Shown: in pieces, positions 22,775-34,027 of the stretch
Layout of the letters: each line of letters begins with the position of its first letter
How positions within the stretch are numbered: position 1 is the stretch's first letter
NCBI GenBank assembly: GCA_034638255.1
Contig: JAWPGT010000002.1
Location: forward strand, 2,224,501 to 2,288,500
Length of the DNA stretch: 64,000 nucleotides
Source: Coprinus comatus
Taxonomy: Eukaryota; Basidiomycota; Agaricomycetes; Agaricales; Agaricaceae
Reading direction: 5' to 3'
Position numbers and translations under genes: made by a program
The notes under the pieces: generated by a model
Database searches by the model: none
What the model was told of the DNA's origin: nothing
The model's input: the letters and a program-made list of their open reading frames with translations, nothing else

Positions 22775-25072
22775 TCAAATTCGCACTCCTTGATCTTCAA
22801 CAGGAGGAGAACCACCATTCCCAACCATAACTCTAACACCTACACTACTCACATCATCAACCGTCAAGTAAATATATGCTACAATAAACAATATATCACA
22901 ATTCGTCAAACAACTTTCTCGTTTCAAATGTTATAAGCAAATAAGTTTCTTACCTGGACCCGGTGGATAAACTCTATTATTCGGAGGACTACTGATAGTC
23001 AAAGTTTTTCTATCCTTCGAAAGTTGAGTTTCCATGAATACAAGTCTAGAACTTTGATGAAAGGCATGAGTCGAAAACCCAAGATCAATCAAAGCAACTA
23101 TCACAATTCCAAATAAAAAAAAAAAAAAAGTAAGTTAGAGTCACTGGCATGTTCAACAATTTCTTTCAAATCCTACCTTTTATTTCTCCTTGTCCGATAT
23201 TCAATGGAATATCAACATCAATATCAAATTTCGTATTAAAAGCAATTTGTTTTGGAGCTTTAAGTATTTGAGGTCTTTCAAGTGTCATATAAGGTGGATT
23301 CAAATATTCGACGCGGAGTTCACTAGGATTACGAGATTAATCAAACTCATTCACGAATTATCTGAACCAAGAGATTTTAATTACCTATGGTACTGTGTCC
23401 CATTCACGATCATTGTATTAGGATTAGAACCAGCGATCAAAATGTTGCTGTAAGTGTACTGTTAGTATACTAGCCATAAGAGATAGTTTTGGAGGACTCA
23501 CCCTTTAGGTGTTAAAGTAGCCGAAGAATGATACACACGAGCAATATCCGTAGTCGGCATTCCCTCATTACTAATCCTCTTTCCAAGCTTAGCATCAGGA
23601 GTATACAAAGAAGGTGTAAACCTATAAAAAAAAAATCATGAACGTTCAATTAATTGTAACTTGTGAAAAAAAGAAGATATCAACATCAACAACTCACGCA
23701 GGATGATCCGCATTTGAATTATCACCAACAGTATCACCAACAGATCCAGAATCCGCATACCCAGTTTGAGCACCATTAACAATCAAAACCTTTCCATTCG
23801 GTAACAAAATCATTTCAGGCATAATCCTAGGTTCCAACATTCTTTCAACTTCCCAACCTTTTTTAATACCTTCACCACTCAACACCATCCGACTACATTG
23901 ATCAGAAGCCATATCTTGTGATGATAATTGTATTGAAGGGATTTGATCACTACTATTTGAACCTCCACATAATAGAACTTCAGGAATATAATGAGGTGGA
24001 TGAAGTGGTAATAATGTAGCTGTTCCATCGAATGGATTTGAATTTCGAACACCATTTGGAAGTTCAGGCAAGATTGTTTCGGTGTTGGTCTCGATGTCGT
24101 AAATAATTGATTGATTGTTTGCAGCTATGAAGACTTTTCCATCTGGTAAAGCGAGAGCTCTGAGAAACAGTAGGTTTGTCATTAAAACTCTATAGGACGT
24201 GAAAGGGGATGTTCGACACTTACCGAGGGAATAAATTTACAGGAAGAGTTCTTTCAAGGAAATCCATATGTCTCGAAACACCACCATCCTTCTTAGGGAA
24301 AAACTCAACACTATTGACAGGTCTGTCATTATAAAAAACAGTTCCAATCTCAATACCACCAAGAATCATCTTTCAAAAACATTAAAATTAAAATTAACAT
24401 TGACATTGTGACAAAATACTAGATTGAAAACTCACCAATGAACCATCGAAAATCCTTAAACTAGAAGGATACCATCTCATCTTTTCCAATCTCAAATTCT
24501 CATTATCCAAATCCTCAAAAATCGTACATCCATCACCATTAGGTTCATCACAAGGTTCAAAAATTCTTAATCCCATACGTCCATCTTCAGCTTCCGGCAT
24601 AACCGCAACATTACCTCCAACACTAACCTAAATAATAAAATAAAATAAATAATAAAAAAATTCATTGTCAATTGTTTCATTAACGGTTTAAAAACAAACT
24701 CACCATAGTCCCATTACTCAAAAACCCACCAGACGCACAAAAACTATTAGTAACAAGATCAACAGGCAACGCAACATTCTTTTCCAAATTCCATAAAGCA
24801 CCCCAAGCCGTATGATTATTAATTAGTAAAGGATCATTCGAAGGTCTATCAAAAAAGATAGCCAAATTATCAGAAACAATTATACTTTCCAAAGCCACAA
24901 GTCCTGATGTTCCGTTTTGTATAAAGTGCCATTTTCCTATTATGGTTTCGGTTTCGGTTTCGATTTTTTTGAGTTTGGGTGTTATTGGTACGACGACAGC
25001 GGCGGAGGTGGTGGGGATGGCGTAGATAGTGGTGAATAATGGTAGAAGAGGAATAAAGCCAAAGCGTCTCAT
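22775..25072 (-). CDS. Copper radical oxidase, glyoxal-oxidase-like (AA5)
   Basis: Nine exons: 25072-24704, 24627-24436, 24369-24224, 24159-23698, 23621-23502, 23447-23385, 23322-23177, 23097-22954, 22878-22775. All phases agree; 581 residues. Signal peptide ([18 protein letters not shown]). Glyoxal-oxidase N-terminal beta-propeller with SFCASGG (Cys of the Tyr-Cys cofactor), RWYPSS (its Tyr partner), GAQTGYA (axial Tyr) and YHSSATL. The C-terminal DUF1929 domain carries [15 protein letters not shown] with the last His ligand. Family reaction: O2-dependent oxidation of aldehydes or alcohols to acids or aldehydes with H2O2 release, feeding extracellular peroxidases in lignin and wall turnover. 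All four Cu/radical residues are present, so it should be active. Substrate cannot be read from sequence. Confidence 0.92.
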
Positions 25073-25854
25073 AATGAATAATGGGATATGGATGTGACGA
25101 TAGTTGTGGACTGGAGGTTATAACAAAGAGAGTAAAGTTGTCAGTCTAACAACCTATTGAAGTAAAAAAAAAAAAGAGGGCAAACAAACTATCTTACTTT
25201 ATACTCAAAAGCCTCACCTTCCAAGAACAAGAACCACCGCTCCCATCAAATTTTATATCACGATTTCATCATAACAACTAAAGTCCCACTGAGCTCCGCT
25301 GAACTTAAAACCTACATGTGTATACTTCAAAAAAAAAAAGCATGGAAATAAATCGACATAAGTAGGAAGCCCCTAACAGTAATATAACCATGAATACTCC
25401 ACATTCCATTTCAATCTTTTAAACAAAGGGAAGTACTTACTCACAAGACGGATATCTTGCATTCACTTCCCAGAAGAAGCTCACAGTGTGACCGTTTACG
25501 TACCCAGTCTCAAAATAATATTAATCATTGCAACTTAAAATCATGTAAGCTTCCCAATCCCAGATATTTCGGACACGTTCACGAGTATACATCTACCCGC
25601 GGCAGATGAGGTCCTTCGCGAAGACAAGGAACTGGAGCCCCGTGGGGTTGTCCGCATGTTGTCATTGAGCCGTTGAAGTGCCATTGACGTTGATCCGTTT
25701 CTGTGAAAGGACATGAAGTGAACATACAGCCTCACAAAAGACTGCCAAGCTAACGGAGACCACGTATCCAAGGGGAAGGTGGGACAACAAACACGAAATA
25801 AAATCGCATTGCATCAATAAAACAACAACATAAAGGTGGGGGGGATATAAAAGC
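25073..25854. other. Intergenic
   Basis: Promoter side of the oxidase gene and 3' flank of the MYND gene. A 76-codon minus-strand frame at 25541-25771 has no domain support. Confidence 0.5.
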
Positions 25855-27187
25855 CTACGACGCATTCACCGGTTCAACAAGAGGAGCAGCCTTGACACAA
25901 ACTCTCTTATGTTCCGCCCAATCATTAAACTGATGAGCCTGGCAACAATACCTCACCAATCGACACTTTCCACAAACCTGCCCATACGTAGTTCTCAACG
26001 TTTCTCCATCTTCGCTACCCTCTCCTCCGTCACGTTCAGATTCATCCGACCCAATAGATTCTTCAGTCCCATCGGCACTATGGTGATCTTCACTTCTTCC
26101 TTCATTATCACCTTCACTACACAACGATCCAAAGGCAACATCACACTCAATCCAATTACACATCTCTCTCCTCTTAACCTTTCTCCTTCTCCCTCTCTTA
26201 TTCACAATTGCCAATATCGCTGCTCCATCCACACCTCTCCTTGGAAACCTAACCATCTCACATTCTTCGGTACAGCTCGGATTTGGACATCCAGTAGGAT
26301 AATCGTGGAAGATATCAGGATCGGGTACAAAATCTGGATGTGTAAAGAATATCTGCGAATACGATGTCGTTTGATGAGAGAACAAGATGATAAAAGGTGG
26401 TCTCTTCTCATGCAGAATCGCTCGCAACGTCAAATCAATTTGAGGAAAACAAGGCAATCGGTTATGTTGAGCCAACATATGTTTCAATCGCATATCTAAA
26501 CAAATGAAAAAGGTCAGATTGTTGACGTGTCTGTATCGAAAAAAAAAATATGCATACGTTCATACCGCATCTGCTCTTCTATACTTGGCCGTCGAGTCCG
26601 ACTAAGCATATATTGAGTAACATACTGAAAATATGCTGTAACTGCGTCCATTTCAGGTCTCTTAAGGTCGGTAACGATGATATAGATATCATCGCAACCT
26701 CCATCGTGCATTCCTCGAAGTAACATTAACTCTGGTAACTGAAGAGTTCTCATCAAAGGAGGCCATTTTTGTCAACAATGTCACAATAGCACATACATAG
26801 AATGCTCACCATAGTAAACACCACAGGCATCATGCTCAATTTCCTCTCCGACATGGTATGATGATGAAACACATGTGTTGTCCAGGTCCTGTCCAAAGGG
26901 ATCAAACGACCTGTATCGACAGTCCTACAAAAGATATTCTCAGGAACAAAGTCTCCTTTGTTCCAAGCAATAATCTGTTTCTTGTGAGGGTTTTGAGCAG
27001 CGTGTTTGCGTAGACGAAGATCGAGAAACCAGTCATGGTAAGCATCATGACCGGGGGAACGATGTTGAAGCCATTTGTCAATAAGAATATCAGTTGAATC
27101 GTGATCAAGCAGAGTGTGTACGAGTTCTGAAGTAGACAAAGGAGGTGGAGTAAAGATGCTATAAGGACGGTGTTTGTGTGGGGACAT
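25855..27187 (-). CDS. MYND-type zinc-finger protein with acidic insert in the finger
   Basis: Exons 27187-26810, 26738-26558, 26495-25855; phases agree, 399 residues. No recognised domain in the first 290 residues, which include HDAYHDWFLDLRLRKHA and a Tyr/Phe-rich stretch (AYFQYVTQYMLS). The C-terminus is a MYND-like finger: CNWIEC, then about 55 residues rich in Glu, Asp, Ser and Gly, then CGKCRLVRYC, CQAHQFNDW and HKRVC. MYND fingers bind PxLxP-like peptides in transcriptional and signalling proteins. The start is the first ATG of the frame. Intact, and unrelated in its body to the damaged MYND gene at 15.5 kb. Targets unknown. Confidence 0.78.
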
Positions 27188-27310
27188 GGTGGTGGAGGAG
27201 TAAGATACGATTAAAGGCAACTTGTCTATTCCCGGCAATTGGCGCGACTCAGCCGGCCCTGAACATTACTATCAAGAGTATTACTACTATCAATATATCT
27301 CTACGCAATA

Positions 27311-28260
27311 CTAGAAAGGGCAGGCTGGACTATGGGGATGGTGAGGAGTGCAAGGAGAAGGAGAGGGAGTAGGAATGACAATAACTGGGTGGTGGGGAGA
27401 GCAAGGACTGTGATGATCAGGAGTGCAAGGGCTGTGATGGTGATGTTGATGTTGGAAATGGTGTGCATCTATTATTGGGAGAATTAGCCCCCTATCCAAT
27501 AAGTCAGAGAGAATAATAAACCAACGTACCAATAACCAGTTTAATCGCACGATCTTCAACAGAGCCATGGCCATTGCTCAAGAAGCTGAGGATATGGGTA
27601 TCCTCAGTAAGCTTCTGACCGCACTTGGTTTGCCAGTGAACCAAAGGCCTGTAGTGAGCAGGGAGGTACCCATTTCCGAAGACATAGTTAGTCAAGTGAG
27701 CAAGATGCTCGAGCTTGAGTCCCTGGTTCAAACGAACGCGCTGAGTAGAAACCTTGGCGTTGGGGGAGTGAACGTAGTGGTAGGTAAACCACAAAGTAGT
27801 AGGAGCATCGTCTGTCAATGAGGGATTAATATACCACCGCGTACTCTAGTATACAGCACATACCAATAAGCAACTTGATAGCAGTCTCAGAACACCTGCC
27901 GACACCTTGCTTCAACAACTCATCGACATTATCAGATGCGCGAACAGCAACACCATCCTTGCGAGCCCAAGTAGTAACAGGCGATGACGAGCCTCAACAA
28001 AACCTTGACGGAAGACTTGAATATCGGTATGGAACATAGACATAGACATAGTAGATTGAACGTCATTTTCAGAAGCGGCTGCAAGTCAATATATCATTCA
28101 ACTCTGGATAGTAAGAAAACCACATACCATAATCTAAAACGTCTTCGAGGTCAATAAGTTTCTGGTGTTGGTACTCGAGCTCAATGAGCTGAGAAGTTGC
28201 AGCAGCATTACCCCTGGAGGCAAACTGATATGCAAGCCAAAATTCACCAGCATGTACCAT
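27311..28260 (-). CDS. Unknown protein with His/Pro/Cys-rich tail (one-base frameshift)
   Basis: Exons 28260-28128, 28078-27864, 27811-27530, 27468-27311. Splice phases close only if one base is added in exon 2, where GG at 27980-27981 breaks the frame between VEARHR and TTWARKDGVAVRASDN; about 262 residues result. No domain recognised. Two exons end with nearly the same words (AIKLLID and AIKLVID), hinting at an internal duplication. The last exon is extraordinary: HHFQHQHHHHSPC, then repeated SPC/TPH units to the end, suggestive of metal binding. No clear signal peptide from the chosen ATG. Seems a real gene because four introns fit, but its function is open. Confidence 0.6.
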
Positions 28261-28743
28261 TGTGAAAGACGAAGATATTAATAGAGCAAGTAAAGTCGAA
28301 AGGAATCCGAAGAGCTCAGAAGGAGTCAAAGGGAACCAGGATTTTTAGGAGACATTTAACAGGTTTTTATAGCATTTTTTGGGGGTGCCTGTGAGCTGGC
28401 AATGCATTTCTCTGTTACGCAAACGGTTGAAAGTAGCATAGGGTCAATAAATTATCACTTTGAATTATTGACAGGTATTTTAGGTAAGTACGTCAGTTGC
28501 AAAAGGATGTGCCGAGTCTCCGGAGGGGTAAAAGTGTCCGTGAACCCAGATCCTCGTCCGCCCCGTTATCACCATACACCGCGTTGTGGAATTGCTTCTG
28601 CATGAAAATATCACCGTGTAAGCATGGTGTTCTGACATGTTTCTGTTGTGCTTCCACATGCAATGATTTGAAGACATAAAAATAGCACATGGGATCACAT
28701 GTTTAAATAGGAGGTTTTTTAGGTAAAAGAATTGACCCCTGCA

Positions 28744-31020
28744 ATGGCTTACATTCCCGCTGTCCTCTCCTTTATATTCCTCTTCGCCTCTGTAACAAAT
28801 GCAGAGCTCTCACGCATCGTCGGGCCTCAAGCCATCAATCTTTGGCGTCTTGGACAACATGAAGCCCGTGAACAAATAGCATCCCGACGTGATCTCCCAT
28901 TCCGTACCTCCGGTCTCACAGTCCAGCATGGATGGAAGCCTTCTGAAGACGACATTCGAGCTTTCGAAGCTTCAACTAGGGCTGTGGAATTCGAACCACA
29001 ATGGTTCGAACAGCCTTTGGATCACTTTGATGCGTCCAATGAGCATACTTGGAAACAACGCTACTGGGTTAATAAAAGGCACTACAAGCCTCGTGTAGGA
29101 GCACCTGTCTTTGTCCTTGATGGTGGTGAGACTAGTGGAGAGGGTAGGATTCCGTTCTTGGATACTGGTATTGTCGATATTCTTGCTAGTGCAACCGATG
29201 GTTTGGGAATTGTATTGGAACATCGTTACTATGGTATGTTGATCAATTCAATTACAACACACCATCTCATCCATTACACAGGCGAATCACTGCCCGTACA
29301 AAACTTGACCACTGACTCTCTTCGGTAAATCATTCCCATCTACATCATATCTGTACTTTAGGCTCATTATTGTTAGTTGGCTCACCAATGAACAAGCTGC
29401 TGCCGACAGTGCCAACTTCTTGGCAAAAGTTAAATTCGACGGTATTGATCAAGATTTGACTGCACCTGGAACTCCATGGATCTACTATGGCGTAAGTGTC
29501 TTATAAACTTCTTGTAAAAGTATACTCAATAGATGTTTCGAACTCAAGGGTTCATATGCAGGTGCACGTTCCGCACACATGAAAATTCTTTACCCAGACT
29601 TGGTTTATGGTGCTATTGCTTCCAGTGGTAAGTAGAAAACCCTCTTCTTCTCACCAACACTTCTCATTTTTCTAATATTCCAAACTCGTAGGTGTCACTC
29701 ATGCTTCTATCGAAAACTGGGAATACATGGAAATAATCCGAAATGCAGCTGATCCTGAATGCTCTAATCATGTCGTTAACAGCGTCCGTATCATTGATGG
29801 GATCCTTATCAGTGGGAAATTCAAGAAACAATTGAAAAATCTTTTCGGTTTGGTTGATTTGGCTCATGATGAAGATTTTGCTTCTATCATTTCTGTAAGT
29901 TTTTTTTGAGTGAACTGAAAAGTGTCGTTTGTAGTTTTTTTTTTTTTTGGCTGATATATATGAATGCGCATTATAGTCACCTTTGGATAGTTGGCAATCA
30001 AAAAATTGGGATCCAGCAGTTGGAAGTACACGATTTGATGAATTTTGTCAAGCTCTTAGTAAACCTCTTATTGGAAAAGGAAGTTCAGCGAAAGATTTGG
30101 AGGTTTTACCGTTTGGAAGTCCTAAACGAATGGTTGAAATTGAGAAAGGATTTAGTTTGGATTTCTCAATTGTTAATTATGCTAATTATTTCAAGAATAC
30201 GACTTTGGCGAGGTGTAGGAGTACGGTTGAGGAAGTAAGTAACAAGTTTTTTTTTTGTTAGCGTGAAGTTAAATACTTTATAATTTAGTGCTTTGGAACG
30301 TATAATGATGAAGTTTATCAACAAACTGGACTTGATCAAGATTGGAGATTATGGATATTCCAAGTATGCACACAATGGGGTTACTTTGCTGTACGTACCC
30401 GTCTCCCAAAAAAAAAAAGATCCAACGTATATATACTCATAATGTTTTGTCAGACTTCCCCACCAAACCCAACTCAACCACGATTCCTCTCTCGTCTCTT
30501 GACTTTAAGTTATCAATCTAAAATCTGTAAACAAGCATTCCCACCTGGTCAACATATTACTGTTCCTCCTTTACCTAACGTTACTGCTGTTAACGCTCTT
30601 GGTGATTTTGATATTGCTGCTGATAGACTTGCTATTATTGATGGTGAAGGTACGCTCGTTTAATGTTGTTATTGTTAACCTTAGAAGAGACGATATTGAT
30701 TGAAATTAAAATAGTTGATCCATGGAGACCTGAAACACCACATAGTCAATATGCGAGAGATAGACCTGATACGATTCTTCAACCATTTAAATTGATTCCT
30801 GGTACGTTTTTTTTTCCCTTTTCCCTTCTATCTGTTCCTCTATTTCTATGGTTTTCGGTTTGTGTTGATTGTAAATTGTTTCGTAGGTGCTGTACATCAT
30901 TGGGATGAAAATGGATTAAGGAATTTAAGTGAGGAACCGGAGATTATTAGGAATATTCATATGGAAATGGTTCAGTTTGTGGAAAGTTGGTTGGAAGATT
31001 GGAGTCCTCCTTCCTCTTAA
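28744..31020 (+). CDS. Secreted serine peptidase, family S28
   Basis: Ten exons: 28744-29233, 29282-29324, 29377-29491, 29549-29627, 29692-29894, 29977-30234, 30289-30390, 30454-30649, 30715-30801, 30887-31020. They join in phase to 568 residues. Signal peptide (AVLSFIFLFASVTNA). S28 marks: WFEQPLDHFD, FVLDGGE, LEHRYYG, nucleophile Ser218 in GGSYAG, catalytic Asp in DPWRPETPH and His in AVHHWDENG. S28 enzymes (prolyl carboxypeptidase, dipeptidyl peptidase II, thymus-specific serine protease) remove residues next to proline. Probably extracellular or vacuolar peptide digestion. Intact, divergent from the unknown gene upstream. Confidence 0.92.
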
Positions 31021-31320
31021 GATGGAACGAAGCTAGGTTGAAGAGAGTTGTGAATATATATATTGTGAGGAGGAAGGGGTATTATGATTGATCTATGTAA
31101 ACAAATTTTTTCTTGAATACTCAAGTGTGCATTGTTGTGTGAATGTTTTCGTATAGTGAAGAAGAGGCTAAGAATAGAATGATTAATGATTGGGTACCGC
31201 AAGCGAGTTTTATTTTACTTACATCATTGTTTTTTGTTGTGACTCCCATCAATTACTCCCATCAGTCGAAACACAACATCTTAACATCTCTCTTCTCTCT
31301 TACCATACAACTATATAACC
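31021..31320. other. Short intergenic, S28 to sirtuin
   Basis: 3' flank of the peptidase and promoter of the sirtuin gene in the same direction. No gene seen. Confidence 0.55.
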
Positions 31321-33075
31321 ATGCCTCGGGATTCCAGAAACTCTAAATCCAAATCAGGTGATCATTGGAAATGGAAAATGCAACAAAAACCACAAAGATT
31401 GGAGAGTAAAGATATTAAAGGAGTTGCGAAGTATATGAAATCGAAGAAATGTATGGATGTTGTGTTGATGGTAAGTGTCTCTCTCCCCTCCTACTCCCCC
31501 TCAGCCCGTTGACCTCTCTTTATTCATTCGTATGGCTTTTTTTGATTGATTGTGTTGTGAATTGGTTAATTAGATAGGTGCAGGTGAATATTGATAATTG
31601 ATATACCCAATGTCAACCGTTATTCAATGAAGTTGTTGTTTGTTTGTTTTGGATACTATAGGTGTTAGTACGTCTGCTGGTATTCCGGATTTTAGATCAC
31701 CTGGGACAGGTACGTTTTGTTTTTTGTATTAGGGTTTTTCAATGTTGGTTTTGACCATATTTTATTTTATTTTTAATAGGACTTTATGTGAGTTTTTTTA
31801 CGATTAAAAAAAAAAAAGAAACGCTGAATGGAAATTGAATATGTATATTGTGAACAGTCGAATCTCAAAAGATTGAATCTTCCTCATCCCGAAGCTGTTT
31901 TTGAAATCAACTATTTCAGACGTAATCCCGTACCTTGTACGCACATCTCTCGAGTAAAAAAAAAAAAAAACTAACAACTCCCTCCCCCTTCTCTCTCCTC
32001 TATAGTCTACACCTTAGCTCAAGAACTCTACCCAGGCAAATTCCGACCAACCCTAACTCACTCATTCATTAAACTTCTCGAATCAAAACACATTCTCTTA
32101 AAATGTTTCACTCAAAACATTGATACATTAGAAAGAAGAGCAGGTGTTTCAAATGATAAAATAATTGAAGCTCATGGAAGTTTTGCTACTCAACGTTGTA
32201 TTGATTGTAAATTTCCTTATGATGAGGAATTGATCAAGGTTCATATTAAAGAGAAAAGTATACCCAGATGTGAGAGAGTTGGTTGTGGTGGTTTGGTTAA
32301 ACCTGATATTGTGTTTTTTGGAGAATCGGTGAGTTTTTATTTTAATTTTATAATATTCATTTTAATTTTTGGGTTTTAAATTTTGTTTCTCTTTTGCGGA
32401 TAAAAACTGACACTATGATAGCTCCCAGATGAATTCTTAAACTCAATAACATTACTAAACGAAGCCGATTTACTAATAGTAATGGGAACCTCGTTACAAG
32501 TTCATCCATTTGCAATGTTAGCAGAATTACCACAAGATGATATACCGAGAGTTTTAATTAATATGGAACGTGTTGGAGATTTTGCTGATAGGAGCGATGA
32601 TGTTTTGTTACTTGGGAAATGTGATGAAATGGTTTTAGAGTTGTGTAAAGAATTGGGTTGGGATGATGAGTTGATGGATATGTGGAAAGAAACTGAAGGT
32701 TCGGTTGTTGTTGATAATGAAGATGGGAAGAATATCGGAAAAGAGGGAGTGGAGGCGGAAAAAAAGGACGAGAGTGGAAAGGAAGAGAAGGACTCGGAGG
32801 AAGAGGAAATGACGAAAGGCGAGGCAGAAAATGTCAAAAAAAAGTCTGAAGAAGGGCCAGAGAGCGACAAGGACGACGACGAAGAAATAAGACAACTTAT
32901 CAAAGAAGTCGAATTTCTAACCTCCGCCATTGAAAAAAGCCTTGCCATCTCCGACTCTGCTCCCCCTCCTGAGGAAGAAACACCAACCCCACCAATAAAT
33001 AGTGAGGCCGAAATTCTGGAGATACCCAAACCTAAACTCAAATCTACGGAACCGGATGCTTCAACATCGGCGTAA
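31321..33075 (+). CDS. HST2: NAD-dependent protein deacetylase, Hst2/SIRT2 class
   Basis: Exons 31321-31470, 31574-31583 (10 nt), 31662-31709, 31780-31787 (8 nt), 31858-31936, 32006-32328, 32422-33075; all in phase, 423 residues. Sirtuin core: [33 protein letters not shown], catalyt­ic His in EAHGSF, zinc site CIDC...C-x4-C, LVKPDIVFFGE, and VMGTSLQVHPFA. Best fit is the Hst2/SIRT2 group, cytosolic or shuttling deacetylases of histone H4K16, tubulin or metabolic enzymes, using NAD+ and releasing nicotinamide. From about residue 300 there is a long Lys/Glu/Asp-rich tail, low in complexity. Two microexons encode part of the NAD-binding loop, so this region is easily mis-annotated. Intact. Confidence 0.93.
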
Positions 33076-34027
33076 TCGCCACTCGAAAAAAACTCGGTTT
33101 AATTTTAATTTGTTCAGTTTCAGTCTCAGTTTCAGTTTCAAATTTGTACGAATAATGATCTTGATATTTCTATGTACAGTACACTTTTTTCCCCCAGAAA
33201 TCACAGAAAATAAAAATAAAAATAAAAATATGTATGCCTCATATACTACTCCAATGCCAGCACATACCTTGCTATAGCCGAAGTCCCCACAGAGGCAACG
33301 CATGTAAAAACTAACAACAAGTCTATCCATTACTCTTCCACTTTTTAGAGAAAGAGAAAGAGAAAACGATTTGTGTCAGAGAACCACTCATGCGTGTTAT
33401 TTAATATTGCCCCTTTTCTTTTTCTTTTTGTGAAAAAAGAGAAACACCGATTAGCGGTCGCTGTTAAGCATCGAGAATCAATTCGGAGGTTGGAGGAGGG
33501 TTGCTCGAAAGCGTCCCTATCCCCCGAATGATCTGATAAATTGGGCGAGAGAAAGAGACAAATGACAAATTGTGATACAAGACAGTGTTTTTTTGTCTTT
33601 GTTTCGTTTTTGAGACTTACAAGAGCAAGGATAGCCAGACCCCAACCAAGACTAGATCAAAGCGAACAGAGAAAGCACAAACATATGCCTATTATTTTAA
33701 TGATAGGCAAATGGGTAAGAGCTACAGCACAAAAAAAAACACCGAGATGAAAACCCGAAAGTGGATCCTAAACAGAAGATAGAAGAAAGCGCCAAAGGTG
33801 AGCAAAACGCAAAACCAAATAGGACAAAAGAAATCATCCAATCTAAAAAAAAGAAAGGAGAAATAATGAATTTTATTGAATATGAAAGCGAAGGAAATGA
33901 AATGTCGACAGCGTCCAAGTTCGATTTCAAATATATGATGTACGAAGTGGATCGGATGATTAGAAGGATTAGGGAGTTCATGCAAGAGAGAGATGGTAGT
34001 TATACAGATTGCTTTTGAAAAATGTTT
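33076..34027. other. Intergenic, sirtuin to FYR gene
   Basis: Convergent 3' regions. A-rich and GA-rich; an 85-codon plus-strand frame (33761-34018) is compositionally biased and without homology cues, so not called. Confidence 0.5.

Noticed and set aside
25541..25771. 76-codon minus frame downstream of the MYND gene
   Set aside because: No domain, no splice link to neighbours.
28402..28698. Several overlapping short frames on both strands
   Set aside because: All under 75 codons in the promoter region of the S28 gene, without domain or splice support.
32502..33041. 179-codon open frame antisense to the sirtuin tail
   Set aside because: Ser/Phe-rich shadow of a Glu/Lys/Asp-rich coding tail; no start context, no domain.
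33541..34018. Lys/Glu-rich frames before the FYR gene
   Set aside because: Compositionally biased A-rich 3' flank; frames overlap each other and lack homology cues.
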